Assembly (NCBI GenBank): GCA_900473185.1 | Contig: UCKU01000027.1 | Span: 1-64,000 of the forward strand | Direction of reading: 5' to 3' | Length of the DNA stretch: 64,000 nucleotides | Source: Hyphomicrobiales bacterium | GTDB taxonomy: Bacteria > Pseudomonadota > Alphaproteobacteria > Rhizobiales > Rhizobiaceae | Shown: positions 9,273 to 16,999 of the stretch, piece by piece | How positions within the stretch are numbered: position 1 is the stretch's first letter | Layout of the letters: every line of letters begins with the position of its first letter | Translations under genes and position numbers: made by a program | Notes under the pieces: generated by a model | Seen by the model: the letters and a program-made list of their open reading frames with translations, nothing else | Database searches by the model: none | What the model was told of the DNA's origin: nothing

Positions 9273-10970
9273 TCAGCTGATCAGCGCGAAGCGATCGACG
9301 TCCACCATTCCCTTGTCCGAGATCTTCAAATGCGGGATCACGGGCAGGGGTAGGAAGGCAACCTGCAGGAAGGGCTCTTCCAGGGTCGTGCCCAGCGCAT
9401 AAGCCGCCTTGCGCAGATGGTGCAGCGTGTCGCGCACTGTCTCATAGGGTTCCAGGCTCATCAGGCCGGCGACCGGCAACGCAATCTCGCCTGTGACCTT
9501 GCCGTCTTCGACGACGACGAAGCCGCCCTTGATCTCGCCGAGACGATTGGCCGCAAGCGCCATGTCATCCTCGCTGACCCCGACGACGCAGATATTGTGG
9601 CTATCATGGCCGACCGTCGAGGCGATGGCGCCTTTCTTCAATCCAAAACCTTGGACGAAGCCGTTGGCGTGATTACCGTTCTTGCCGTGACGCTCGATGA
9701 CGGCGACCTTGATGATGTCATTGCCGAGATCGACAGTGGTCTGGTTGCCCCTGGCCGGCAGGCGGTAGCGACGATGCTCGGTGATGATCTTGCCGGGCAT
9801 AACGCCGATGACGGGCGTTTCGCCTTCCGAGACGGGTACGCCGAAGTGGGCCGCATTGACCGGCCGCGCCTTGACGCTGTCGAGGCCGACAGGCGCCACG
9901 GACTTGCGGGTGGCAAAGAGTGCGTCGGTGACGTGGCGGCCGGCCGAGAAGACCATCTCCGCCCGGCAATTCTCCAGGCTGTCGACAACGACGAGGTCGG
10001 CCCTCCAGCCGGGGGCAACGAGGCCACGGTCACGCAGACCGAAGGCGCGGGCAGCGGAGATCGAGGCGGCCCGGTAGATCGCCAGCGGCTCGACGCCGGC
10101 AGCGACCGCCGTGCGTATCATGTAGTCGAGATGGCCCTGCTCGGCGATATCGAGCGGGTTGCGGTCATCGGTGCAGAGCGCGAGGAATGGCGAGAGGCGT
10201 TCGGTGATGATGGGCATCAGGGCGTGCAGGTCCTTGGAGACGGAGCCCTCGCGCACGAGGATATGCATGCCCTTGCGGATTTTCTCCAGTGCTTCGGTGG
10301 CACTCGTGCATTCATGCTCGGTGCGGATGCCAGTGGAGAGATAGCCGTTGAGATCGTTGCCTGAGAGCAGCGGCGCATGTCCGTCGATATGGCCGCCCTG
10401 AAAGGCATCGAGCTTTGCCATGCAGACGGGATCCTTGTGGATCACGCCGGGGAAATTCATGAATTCGGCAAGGCCGATGACCTTAGGATGATCGCGATAG
10501 GGCAGGAGGCTTTCGACCGGCAGATCGGCGCCCGATGTTTCCAGATGCGTGGCCGGCACGCAGGAGGAAAGCTGAACGCGAATATCCATGATCGTTTCGA
10601 GCGCCGAAGCGAGGAAGAACTCGATACCGTCCTTGCCGAGCACATTGGCGATCTCGTGAGGATCGCAGATCACGGTCGTCACACCGTAGGGCAGCACGCA
10701 GCGGTCGAACTCATGCGGTGTGACGAGCGAGGATTCGATGTGCAGATGTGTGTCGATGAAGCCGGGAACGACGATCTTGCCGGAAATATCGATTTCGGTC
10801 TCGCCACTATAGCTGCCGCAGGTGCCGACGATGCGGTCGCCGCAGATTGCGATATCAGACTGGATAAGCTCACCCGTGACCAGATCGAAGAAGTGCCCGC
10901 CTTTCAGCACGATATCGGCCGGTATGCGGCCCACACCCTGATCGATGAGACGTTCGAGCTTGGCGGTCAT
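9273..10970 (-). CDS. ade: Adenine deaminase
   Basis: The 565-residue amidohydrolase converts adenine to hypoxanthine and ammonia in purine salvage. The metal-binding HLHIESS motif lies in VPGFIDTHLHIESSLVTP. The second metal-site segments include IDGHAPLLSG and LCTDDRNPLDI. The C-terminal adenine-deaminase domain contains GHDSHNICVVG and GGFVVVEDGKV. A longer frame starts with TTG at 10988, but the ATG at 10970 fits the family N-terminus (MTAKLERLIDQG) and follows GAAGGTGAAG. It stands alone, convergent with the alpha-glucosidase. Confidence 0.93.
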   Translation of the reverse strand: MTAKLERLIDQGVGRIPADIVLKGGHFFDLVTGELIQSDIAICGDRIVGTCGSYSGETEIDISGKIVVPGFIDTHLHIESSLVTPHEFDRCVLPYGVTTVICDPHEIANVLGKDGIEFFLASALETIMDIRVQLSSCVPATHLETSGADLPVESLLPYRDHPKVIGLAEFMNFPGVIHKDPVCMAKLDAFQGGHIDGHAPLLSGNDLNGYLSTGIRTEHECTSATEALEKIRKGMHILVREGSVSKDLHALMPIITERLSPFLALCTDDRNPLDIAEQGHLDYMIRTAVAAGVEPLAIYRAASISAARAFGLRDRGLVAPGWRADLVVVDSLENCRAEMVFSAGRHVTDALFATRKSVAPVGLDSVKARPVNAAHFGVPVSEGETPVIGVMPGKIITEHRRYRLPARGNQTTVDLGNDIIKVAVIERHGKNGNHANGFVQGFGLKKGAIASTVGHDSHNICVVGVSEDDMALAANRLGEIKGGFVVVEDGKVTGEIALPVAGLMSLEPYETVRDTLHHLRKAAYALGTTLEEPFLQVAFLPLPVIPHLKISDKGMVDVDRFALIS

Positions 10971-11117
10971 GGTCTTCACCTTCTTCAACTGATTTCTGCT
11001 GGTGGGCGCAGGATGCCGGAAAACTTCCCGGTTGTATTTCGGACTGCTTTCGCCTGCAGATCGGCAATGCTAATGACGCGAGCATACAGATGCGAAGTTC
11101 CAACTCAAGGCCATGAT

Positions 11118-11408
11118 ATGAAAGCAATTATTTCAGCTGCTTGTGTAGCCGTGCTTCTCTTGAATAGCTGTTCAACGGTGGCTGTGGTCAAGCTTGAGAC
11201 TGACAAGAACGGTCGACTGAGCCAAGTTACAGTGAAGCAATCAAGCGGAAACACCGACTATGATGAGTATCTGAAGCGCCTGGCGATCAAAAACTTCCAC
11301 AACAAGGTTCCGCGGCCAGCTTCCAACGGCGTTTACGTTCAACCCTTAGTCATCGAGTACAATACGCTGAAAGATTATGTTGGTGGCGGTCCCAAGCTGC
11401 CAGAGTGA
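11118..11408 (+). CDS. Small predicted lipoprotein with a TonB C-terminal-like segment
   Basis: The 96-residue protein begins with a signal peptide ending in a lipobox-like LLLNSC, Cys18 being the likely lipidated residue. Asn at -2 is unusual. The remainder, from SQVTVKQSSGNTDYDEYLKR to the PRPASNGVYVQPLVIEY strand, resembles the TonB C-terminal fold pattern (SSG-x-x-x-D ... P ... strand). It lacks the proline-rich linker of a true TonB. Codons are more AT-rich than in the flanking genes. It is followed by a strong hairpin (11434-11456) shared with the convergent binding-protein gene. The function is unknown and I do not recognise a named family with certainty. Confidence 0.6.
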   Translation: MKAIISAACVAVLLLNSCSTVAVVKLETDKNGRLSQVTVKQSSGNTDYDEYLKRLAIKNFHNKVPRPASNGVYVQPLVIEYNTLKDYVGGGPKLPE

Positions 11409-11433
11409 CGGTGTCTTCGCATTGCAAATAGAA

Positions 11434-11456
11434 ATCGGGCGCCAATGGCGCCCGAT
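11434..11456 (-). terminator. Intrinsic terminator between convergent genes
   Basis: A perfect 10-bp stem, ATCGGGCGCC / GGCGCCCGAT, has a 3-base loop. On the minus strand it is followed by a T-rich tail (TTCTATTTG), so it should end the amino-acid binding protein transcript. It may also stop the lipoprotein transcript from the other side. Confidence 0.75.
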
Positions 11457-11477
11457 CCCGTATCTCATTCGTTTCGC

Positions 11478-12581
11478 TTACTCGGCAGCGACGATCTTGC
11501 CGCCTTCCCACTTGTAGAGCGAGAAGCTCTGCGAGGTGAGGTCGCCGGTTTCGCCGTAGGTGAGCTTGCCGATGACGGTCGGGATCTGCTCGCCGCCCTT
11601 CAGGGCAGCAGCAACGGCTTCCGCATCCTCGGCACTGCCGGCCTTCTCGATGCCGGCCTTCAGCACTTCGACGGCAGCATAGGCGTTGAGCGTGAAGGCT
11701 TCGGCCGGGATGTTCTTGGCGGCGAGTGCATCGGCAGCAGCCTTGGAGTCCGGGCTCTTGGTGGCGTCGGAGGCGTTGGTAAACAACGTGCCGGCTGCCG
11801 CATCCGTGCCGATCGTCCAGAACTCGGTGTTGGAGAGGCCGTCACCGCCAATGATCTGGGCGTTGACCGAGAGGTCATGGAGCTGGCGGGCAAGCAGGCC
11901 GCCTTCCGGGTGGTAACCACCGAAATAGACGAGATCGACCTTTTCGGCCTTGATACGGGTCGTGAGTGCGGAGAAGTCCTTGTCGCCGGGCGTGATGGAG
12001 TCATTGATGACTTCGGTGATGCCGCCGGCGTTCAGCGTTGCCTTGAAGGCGTCGGCAAGGCCCTTACCGTAAGCGCCCTTGTCGTTGATGATGGCGACAC
12101 GCTTGTCCTTAAAATGCTCAAGAACGTATTTGGCGGCGACTTCGGCCTGCTGGTCGTCACGGCCGCAGGTGCGCAGAACGTTGGTCAGGCCGCGCTTGGT
12201 GAGGTCAGGCGCGGTTGCCGTTGGGGTGACCATCAGCACGCCGTTTTCAGCGAGAACGTCGGAAACCGGGATGGCGACGCCGGAGGTGACCGGACCGACG
12301 ACGAAGCGGATGCCGTCGGCAACAACCTTGTTTGCGGCAGAAACGCCCTGCTTTGGTTCCCCGGCGTCGTCTGCAAGCTCGAGCACGACCTTCTCACCGA
12401 GAATGCCGCCGCTCTTGTTGATTTCATCGACGGCGGTCTGCGCGCCGTTCTTTACCTGGTCGCCATAGGCGGCCACCGGACCGGTCAGCGGCGCGATGAG
12501 GCCGATCACGATATCCGCATGTGCGAGCGGCGCAAATGCCAGCGAGGCGATGAGCGTCGCCGTCAGAGTCTTCAGGGTCAT
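11478..12581 (-). CDS. Branched-chain amino acid ABC transporter substrate-binding protein (Liv/Bra type)
   Basis: The 367-residue periplasmic-binding fold I protein has a signal peptide of about 22 residues ending LAHA-D. The mature start IVIGLIAPLTGPVAAYGDQVKNG is the hallmark of LivJ/LivK/BraC proteins, which bind Leu, Ile, Val or related amino acids. An upstream extension of the open frame to 12698 is rejected because GGAGAG precedes the ATG at 12581. No permease or ATPase genes adjoin it, so it must share a transporter encoded elsewhere. A terminator follows at 11434-11456. Confidence 0.87.
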   Translation of the reverse strand: MTLKTLTATLIASLAFAPLAHADIVIGLIAPLTGPVAAYGDQVKNGAQTAVDEINKSGGILGEKVVLELADDAGEPKQGVSAANKVVADGIRFVVGPVTSGVAIPVSDVLAENGVLMVTPTATAPDLTKRGLTNVLRTCGRDDQQAEVAAKYVLEHFKDKRVAIINDKGAYGKGLADAFKATLNAGGITEVINDSITPGDKDFSALTTRIKAEKVDLVYFGGYHPEGGLLARQLHDLSVNAQIIGGDGLSNTEFWTIGTDAAAGTLFTNASDATKSPDSKAAADALAAKNIPAEAFTLNAYAAVEVLKAGIEKAGSAEDAEAVAAALKGGEQIPTVIGKLTYGETGDLTSQSFSLYKWEGGKIVAAE

Positions 12582-13185
12582 GTTCTCTCTCCTTGGGTAG
12601 GGTCTCTTCGACCACCGGTTGCTTGCCGCGAAAGCCGTTTCTTTTGTCAGCGATCCCTTTGGGAGCGTGCCAAGGACGAGGAAAAGCTGCGCGATCAATG
12701 AGCCTCACGGCCATATTTGGCTCGCGCGGCGCATGGCAAGATTTCTAGGAATTTCGGTGAGATTCCGCAAGATGATAACAAGATCGGGGTCGTTTTCGCC
12801 AAATCTGGAAAGATTGCGCCCGATTTTTTGATTTTTCAGTCCATTTCCCGCAATTTTCGGTCTGCCTTGTCCCGACCATCCCTCGGCTTGCCGCGGCGGT
12901 GTCGGGGCAGTCTCAATCTGCAAGTGTCCGGGCGAGGTTTTTCCGACCGCATGCTTTCAGTCGTGCATGACTTGCAACCTTTGCAGAAAGTCGAGGCGAA
13001 GCTTCCGCGACAGAGCATATCGACGGCTGCGGATAAGCAGATATCCGGTAATGGCGCCGCTGACCACAGTTTTGGTTTTGCTGTTTTAGCCAGTTAACAA
13101 TTGATTCTAAGAATCCCAGTATAACTACGATTCCCTAGTATATTGTTGCGGTGCAATAAAATATTCAATTTGTCGATACAGGCAT
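12582..13185. other. Long intergenic region, no gene recognised
   Basis: This 604-base gap separates the divergent amino-acid binding protein and HD-GYP genes. Short open frames exist on both strands, but none has a convincing ribosome-binding site or recognisable product. The last 100 bases are AT-rich. A small dyad GATTC-TAA-GAATC lies at 13103-13115, just upstream of the HD-GYP gene, and could be an operator. Confidence 0.6.
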
Positions 13186-14118
13186 ATGGCGGGAACAGAT
13201 ATCTGGATGCTCAAGCGTATTGAAGCCAGGCAGGTGCGGACCGGAATGTTTATCGAGATGGTCGAGGGCATCTGGCACGATCCTCTTCTATCCCGGCGAC
13301 GGTTCTTACTGCGACGCGAGAGCGATACGCTGAAGCTCAATGAGTGCGCGGATGCGGGTGTCGTGATCAACACCACCAAGGGCCTCGATGTCAGCGACAG
13401 TTCACGCAAGACCGAGATCGACGTCAAGGCGGCGCGCGAGACCATTCAGAAATCCGTGGAAGTGCTGGAAAATGTCTTCGGTCGGCTGCAGGGCGGGGAT
13501 GCGATCACCGTCGATCAGGTCGAGCCGGTGATTTCCTCCGTTTCGAAATCGATGGATGACCATCCCGCCGTCTTCATCAGCGTTACGCGGCTGAAGTCCA
13601 AGGACGAGGTGACCTTTCTGCACTCACTCTCGGTCAGTGCGTTGATGATCCTTTTCAGCCGTCATCTCGGACTGGACGAGGAAGTGGTGCAGACGCTCGG
13701 CACGGCAGGACTGTTGCACGATGTCGGCAAGCTCGAAATTCCGCTCGAAGTGCTCAACAAGGAAGGGCGCCTGAACGAAGACGAGATGCAGTTGATCCGC
13801 GATCATCCGGAAAAGGGGCATGCAATCCTGTCGCGTCAGGAGGGCATGTCGGAAATCGTTCTCGATGTCTGCCTCAATCATCATGAACGGATCGACGGCA
13901 AGGGTTATCCGCGCAAGCTGTCCCACGGCGAGATCAGCCTTCACGCGCGTCTTGCCGCGATCTGCGATGTCTATGACGCCGTTACGTCGGCACGCCCTTA
14001 CAAGGCTGCATGGAGCGCGAAGGAGGCGCTGACCTGGATGCTGGCCAATGAGGGGCATTTCGATCGCCGGCTCGTCAAAAAATTCGCCCTCTGCCTATCG
14101 GTCGCCTCCGGTTCCTGA
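13186..14118 (+). CDS. HD-GYP domain cyclic-di-GMP phosphodiesterase (DUF3391-HD-GYP)
   Basis: The 310-residue protein has an N-terminal DUF3391-like region (about residues 8-130, starting RIEARQVRTGMFIEMVEG) and an HD-GYP domain (about 135-300). The metal-binding HD lies in LLHDVGK (178-179), and the signature HHERIDGKGYP is intact (232-242), so the enzyme should hydrolyse c-di-GMP. It has no membrane segment. The C-terminus stops at KKFALCLSVASGS, where many homologues continue with a short extra tail. A hairpin follows about 20 bases later, so the short end looks native. ATG at 13186 is used, and a second ATG at 13207 is possible. Confidence 0.85.
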   Translation: MAGTDIWMLKRIEARQVRTGMFIEMVEGIWHDPLLSRRRFLLRRESDTLKLNECADAGVVINTTKGLDVSDSSRKTEIDVKAARETIQKSVEVLENVFGRLQGGDAITVDQVEPVISSVSKSMDDHPAVFISVTRLKSKDEVTFLHSLSVSALMILFSRHLGLDEEVVQTLGTAGLLHDVGKLEIPLEVLNKEGRLNEDEMQLIRDHPEKGHAILSRQEGMSEIVLDVCLNHHERIDGKGYPRKLSHGEISLHARLAAICDVYDAVTSARPYKAAWSAKEALTWMLANEGHFDRRLVKKFALCLSVASGS

Positions 14119-14140
14119 GCGTATCTGTCTCATCACACAA

Positions 14141-14170
14141 GGCCTGCGGGGATGTGATCCGCCGCAGGCC
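14141..14170. terminator. Hairpin between convergent HD-GYP and hydrolase genes
   Basis: A 9-bp perfect stem, GGCCTGCGG / CCGCAGGCC, has a 12-base loop and lies between two stop codons that face each other. No long T tract follows on either strand (TTGTGTG on the minus strand), so its efficiency is uncertain. Confidence 0.55.
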
Positions 14171-14224
14171 GAATGTATTCGGGATCCGTGGCACCCCGAA
14201 AGCGCGCAGGACAAGGAAGCTGCT

Positions 14225-15283
14225 CTATTGATCAGCGAGCGTCTTTCCCAGGAAATCCGTGATCATGCTGGAAACCTGCCGGTGAATCGTTCCGCGATCT
14301 GCGCCGACGCCATCCCGGCAGACGATGCTTTCCCCTGGCGCCTCCTTCTCGATCAGTTCGGCGGCGCCAGGTTTGCAGGGCTGCATGAAGCTGAAATGCA
14401 GCGATCCGGGGATAAGGCTGTAGGTGGCGGTCGCTGGCGGCAGATAGCGGGCAAGGTAATCGGAATCCTTGTTGGTGGCGGCTATGTCCGCCTCGGTTGC
14501 CGTGTCCGCATCGACATCCGCCGCAGCACCCAGCACCATGAGGGGGATATGGATTGCTGCGAGGCTCTCCGGTGTCAGCCCGCGGCCAGGTCCGAGATCG
14601 AGTGTCACAACGGCACGAATTCTTGCATCACGGAGATCGGCGGCCATCGCCGCATTGGAGGCCTCATCGCGCCCGATGCCGAGCGCCTCGAATATCTTGC
14701 AATAGATCGGGCTGAATTCAGCCACGCAATTCTTCGTCACTTTGGCCGCGTCGAAGCGGCCGCCGGCCAGTTCGACGACCGTCCAGCCGCCGAGCGAATG
14801 GCCGATGGCGGCAATCCGATCGGATGCCACGCCGCCCGCAAGATCAGGATTGTCGAGCAGAGCATCGATCGTGCGGCTGAGATCGCCGGGGCGCCTCCAC
14901 AGTTCGACGGCATCGGGCTTTCGCATGTCGAATGTGGTCGTGCCGGGATGATCGGGTGCGGCGACGACATAGCCCGCGTCCACGAGATCGGCGGCGAGCC
15001 AGGCGAGGTTGCGCCAGCTGCCGCCATAACCATGGGAGAGGACGACCAGCGGATGCGGGCCGGTTACGGGTTCGGCGTTCTTGATGACAGGTTGGCCGAT
15101 GAAGGCCGGTGTTTCGCCGAGAAGGACCGGTGTGGCGTCAGACGCGGTCGGATACCAGATGCTGACATGAACAGCGCGATCGGCGTTTTTGCCGGGCAGG
15201 GTGATTTCGCGGAAACCGGTTCCGGCATGTGCTGCTGATACCAGCAGCAGGAGCAGAGGGAGGACAAAGGCAAGCCTTGGCAT
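14225..15283 (-). CDS. Secreted alpha/beta hydrolase (dienelactone hydrolase/PAF-acetylhydrolase-like)
   Basis: The 352-residue protein has a clear signal peptide (residues 1-20, ending AAHA). The alpha/beta hydrolase core shows a VVLSHGYGGSW oxyanion segment, VAAPDHPG, and the nucleophile elbow GHSLGGW with Ser163. LHFSFMQPC near the C-terminus probably supplies the catalytic His. The overall pattern is that of predicted periplasmic dienelactone hydrolases (COG4188), whose natural substrates are mostly unknown. Several cysteines in the C-terminal half could form disulfides. It lies downstream of the aminotransferase on the same strand, but a terminator separates them. Confidence 0.78.
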   Translation of the reverse strand: MPRLAFVLPLLLLLVSAAHAGTGFREITLPGKNADRAVHVSIWYPTASDATPVLLGETPAFIGQPVIKNAEPVTGPHPLVVLSHGYGGSWRNLAWLAADLVDAGYVVAAPDHPGTTTFDMRKPDAVELWRRPGDLSRTIDALLDNPDLAGGVASDRIAAIGHSLGGWTVVELAGGRFDAAKVTKNCVAEFSPIYCKIFEALGIGRDEASNAAMAADLRDARIRAVVTLDLGPGRGLTPESLAAIHIPLMVLGAAADVDADTATEADIAATNKDSDYLARYLPPATATYSLIPGSLHFSFMQPCKPGAAELIEKEAPGESIVCRDGVGADRGTIHRQVSSMITDFLGKTLADQ

Positions 15284-15373
15284 AGGATCTCCATTGGGTT
15301 GATTTGCCCTGTCTGGAGGAAATCCCTGCGACTGGAGACCGATAACACGATTGAGGTCGCCAATATCAAAAGA

Positions 15374-15399
15374 AAGGGCGAGGCCGGAGCCTCGCCCTT
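15374..15399 (-). terminator. Intrinsic terminator after the aminotransferase gene
   Basis: An 11-bp perfect stem, AAGGGCGAGGC / GCCTCGCCCTT, has a 4-base loop. On the minus strand it is followed by TCTTTTGAT. It lies just after the aminotransferase stop codon and before the hydrolase gene. Confidence 0.8.
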
Positions 15400-15422
15400 G
15401 AATTCACTTGGGACGATTGAGC

Positions 15423-16751
15423 TCAGATGTTGTTCTGCAGGATCGTACGCAGCTTGCCGAAGAGTTCGTCGATGTGCTTCTTCTCGATGATCAGCGGCGG
15501 GGAGAGCGCGATGATGTCGCCTGTCGTGCGGATCAGCAGGCCGCTTTCGTAAGCCTTGAGAAAGGCTGTGAAGGCGCGTTTGGTCGGCTCACCGGCGATC
15601 GGGTCGAGTTCGATCGCGCCGATCAGGCCGGTGTTTCTGATATCGATGACATGGGGGCAATCCTTCAGCGAATGCAGCGCATCGGCCCAGTAGTCGGAGA
15701 GTTCGGCTGCGCGGGTCAGCAGGCCCTCTTCCTTGTAGGTGTCGAGCGTTGCAAGTGCTGCGGCCGAGGCGATCGGATTACCGGAATAGGTATAGCCGTG
15801 GAAGAACTCGATCATGTGCTCGGGGCCATTCATGAAGGCATCATGGATTTCCGAGGTCACGAAGACGGCGCCCATCGGAATGACGCCGTTGGTCAGGCCC
15901 TTGGCGGTGGTGATGATATCGGGCTTCACATCGTAGTACTGAGCAGCGAAGGGAGCGCCGAGGCGGCCGAAGCCGGTGATGACTTCGTCGAAGATCAGCA
16001 GGATGCCATGCTTGGTGCAGATTTCGCGCAGTTTCTGCAGATAGCCCTTCGGCGGAATGAGAACGCCGGTGGAGCCAGCGACTGGCTCGACGATCACGGC
16101 AGCAACCGTGGAGGCGTCATGCAGGGTGACGATGCGCTCGAGCTCGGTGGCAATATCGCCGCCATGCTCGGGTTCGCCGCGGGTGAAGTTGTTTTTGCCG
16201 GGCAGGTGGGTGTGCGGCATGTGGTCGACGCCGGTCAGCAGTGTGCCGAACATCTTGCGATTGGTGACGATGCCGCCGACCGAGATGCCGCCGAAATTGA
16301 CGCCGTGATAGCCACGCTCGCGGCCGATCAGGCGGAAGCGTGAGCCATTGCCCTTCACGCGGTGATAGGCGAGCGCCACCTTGAGTGCCGTTTCGACCGA
16401 TTCAGAACCGGAATTGGTGAACAGGACATGGTCCAAGCCTTCCGGCGCAATGTCGACCAGGCGGTTGGCGAGCTCGAAAGCCTTGGGATGGCCGAGCTGG
16501 AATGCCGGGGCATAGTCGAGTTCGCCGGCCTGCTCGCTGATCGCTTCGGTGATCTTCGGACGGCAATGTCCGGCATTCACGCACCAGAGGCCAGCCGTAC
16601 CGTCCAGAACCTGACGCCCGTCGTGGGTCTGGTAGTACATATCCTTGGCGCTCACGAAGAGGCGCGGTTCCTTCTTGAACTGACGGTTCGCGGTAAAGGG
16701 CATCCAAAAGGCGCGAAGGTCGTTTGGCGTTGCATTCAGACGGTTGGACAT
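15423..16751 (-). CDS. Class III aminotransferase, omega-amino acid:pyruvate type
   Basis: The 442-residue PLP enzyme is of class III. Its beginning, NDLRAFWMPFTANRQFKKEPRL, is typical of beta-alanine/omega-amino acid:pyruvate transaminases. The cofactor-binding Asp255 lies in LLIFDEVITGFGR, and the Schiff-base Lys284 in TTAKGLTNGV. NSGSESVETALK binds the PLP phosphate. It probably transfers amino groups from beta-alanine or other omega-amino acids to pyruvate. No neighbouring pathway gene fixes the substrate. It is transcribed away from the PhoX-family gene, and a terminator follows the stop. Confidence 0.85.
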   Translation of the reverse strand: MSNRLNATPNDLRAFWMPFTANRQFKKEPRLFVSAKDMYYQTHDGRQVLDGTAGLWCVNAGHCRPKITEAISEQAGELDYAPAFQLGHPKAFELANRLVDIAPEGLDHVLFTNSGSESVETALKVALAYHRVKGNGSRFRLIGRERGYHGVNFGGISVGGIVTNRKMFGTLLTGVDHMPHTHLPGKNNFTRGEPEHGGDIATELERIVTLHDASTVAAVIVEPVAGSTGVLIPPKGYLQKLREICTKHGILLIFDEVITGFGRLGAPFAAQYYDVKPDIITTAKGLTNGVIPMGAVFVTSEIHDAFMNGPEHMIEFFHGYTYSGNPIASAAALATLDTYKEEGLLTRAAELSDYWADALHSLKDCPHVIDIRNTGLIGAIELDPIAGEPTKRAFTAFLKAYESGLLIRTTGDIIALSPPLIIEKKHIDELFGKLRTILQNNI

Positions 16752-16999
16752 GCTGTTCTCCTGGCCGTTGGGGAGGCCGTTCCCCGTTCAAGGCTTGGCG
16801 CCGTTTATTTTTACTGCCCGGTCAAATTATCAGCGCAAGGCAAGGCGTCAAGCCGAAGAAGCGCCGCCGTCTGCCGTTCCCGGACACTTCGGGCGTCATC
16901 AATCCTTCGCCCGGCATTGCTACAAAAATCGATGGCCGCAATGGCCGAGGGCATTTCATTCATTTCCTTGAAATTCAACCGTTTTTACCGGAGGTAGTC

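Noticed and set aside
9417..11408. Long plus-strand frames opposite ade (9417-10364 and 10377-11408)
   Set aside because: They mirror the adenine deaminase gene. Only the last part of the second frame, from 11118, is a real gene with its own start and lipoprotein signal.
12705..13097. Short frames in the 12582-13185 gap, such as 12717-13097 plus and 12705-12923 minus
   Set aside because: They have no ribosome-binding site, no recognisable product, and overlap each other on opposite strands.
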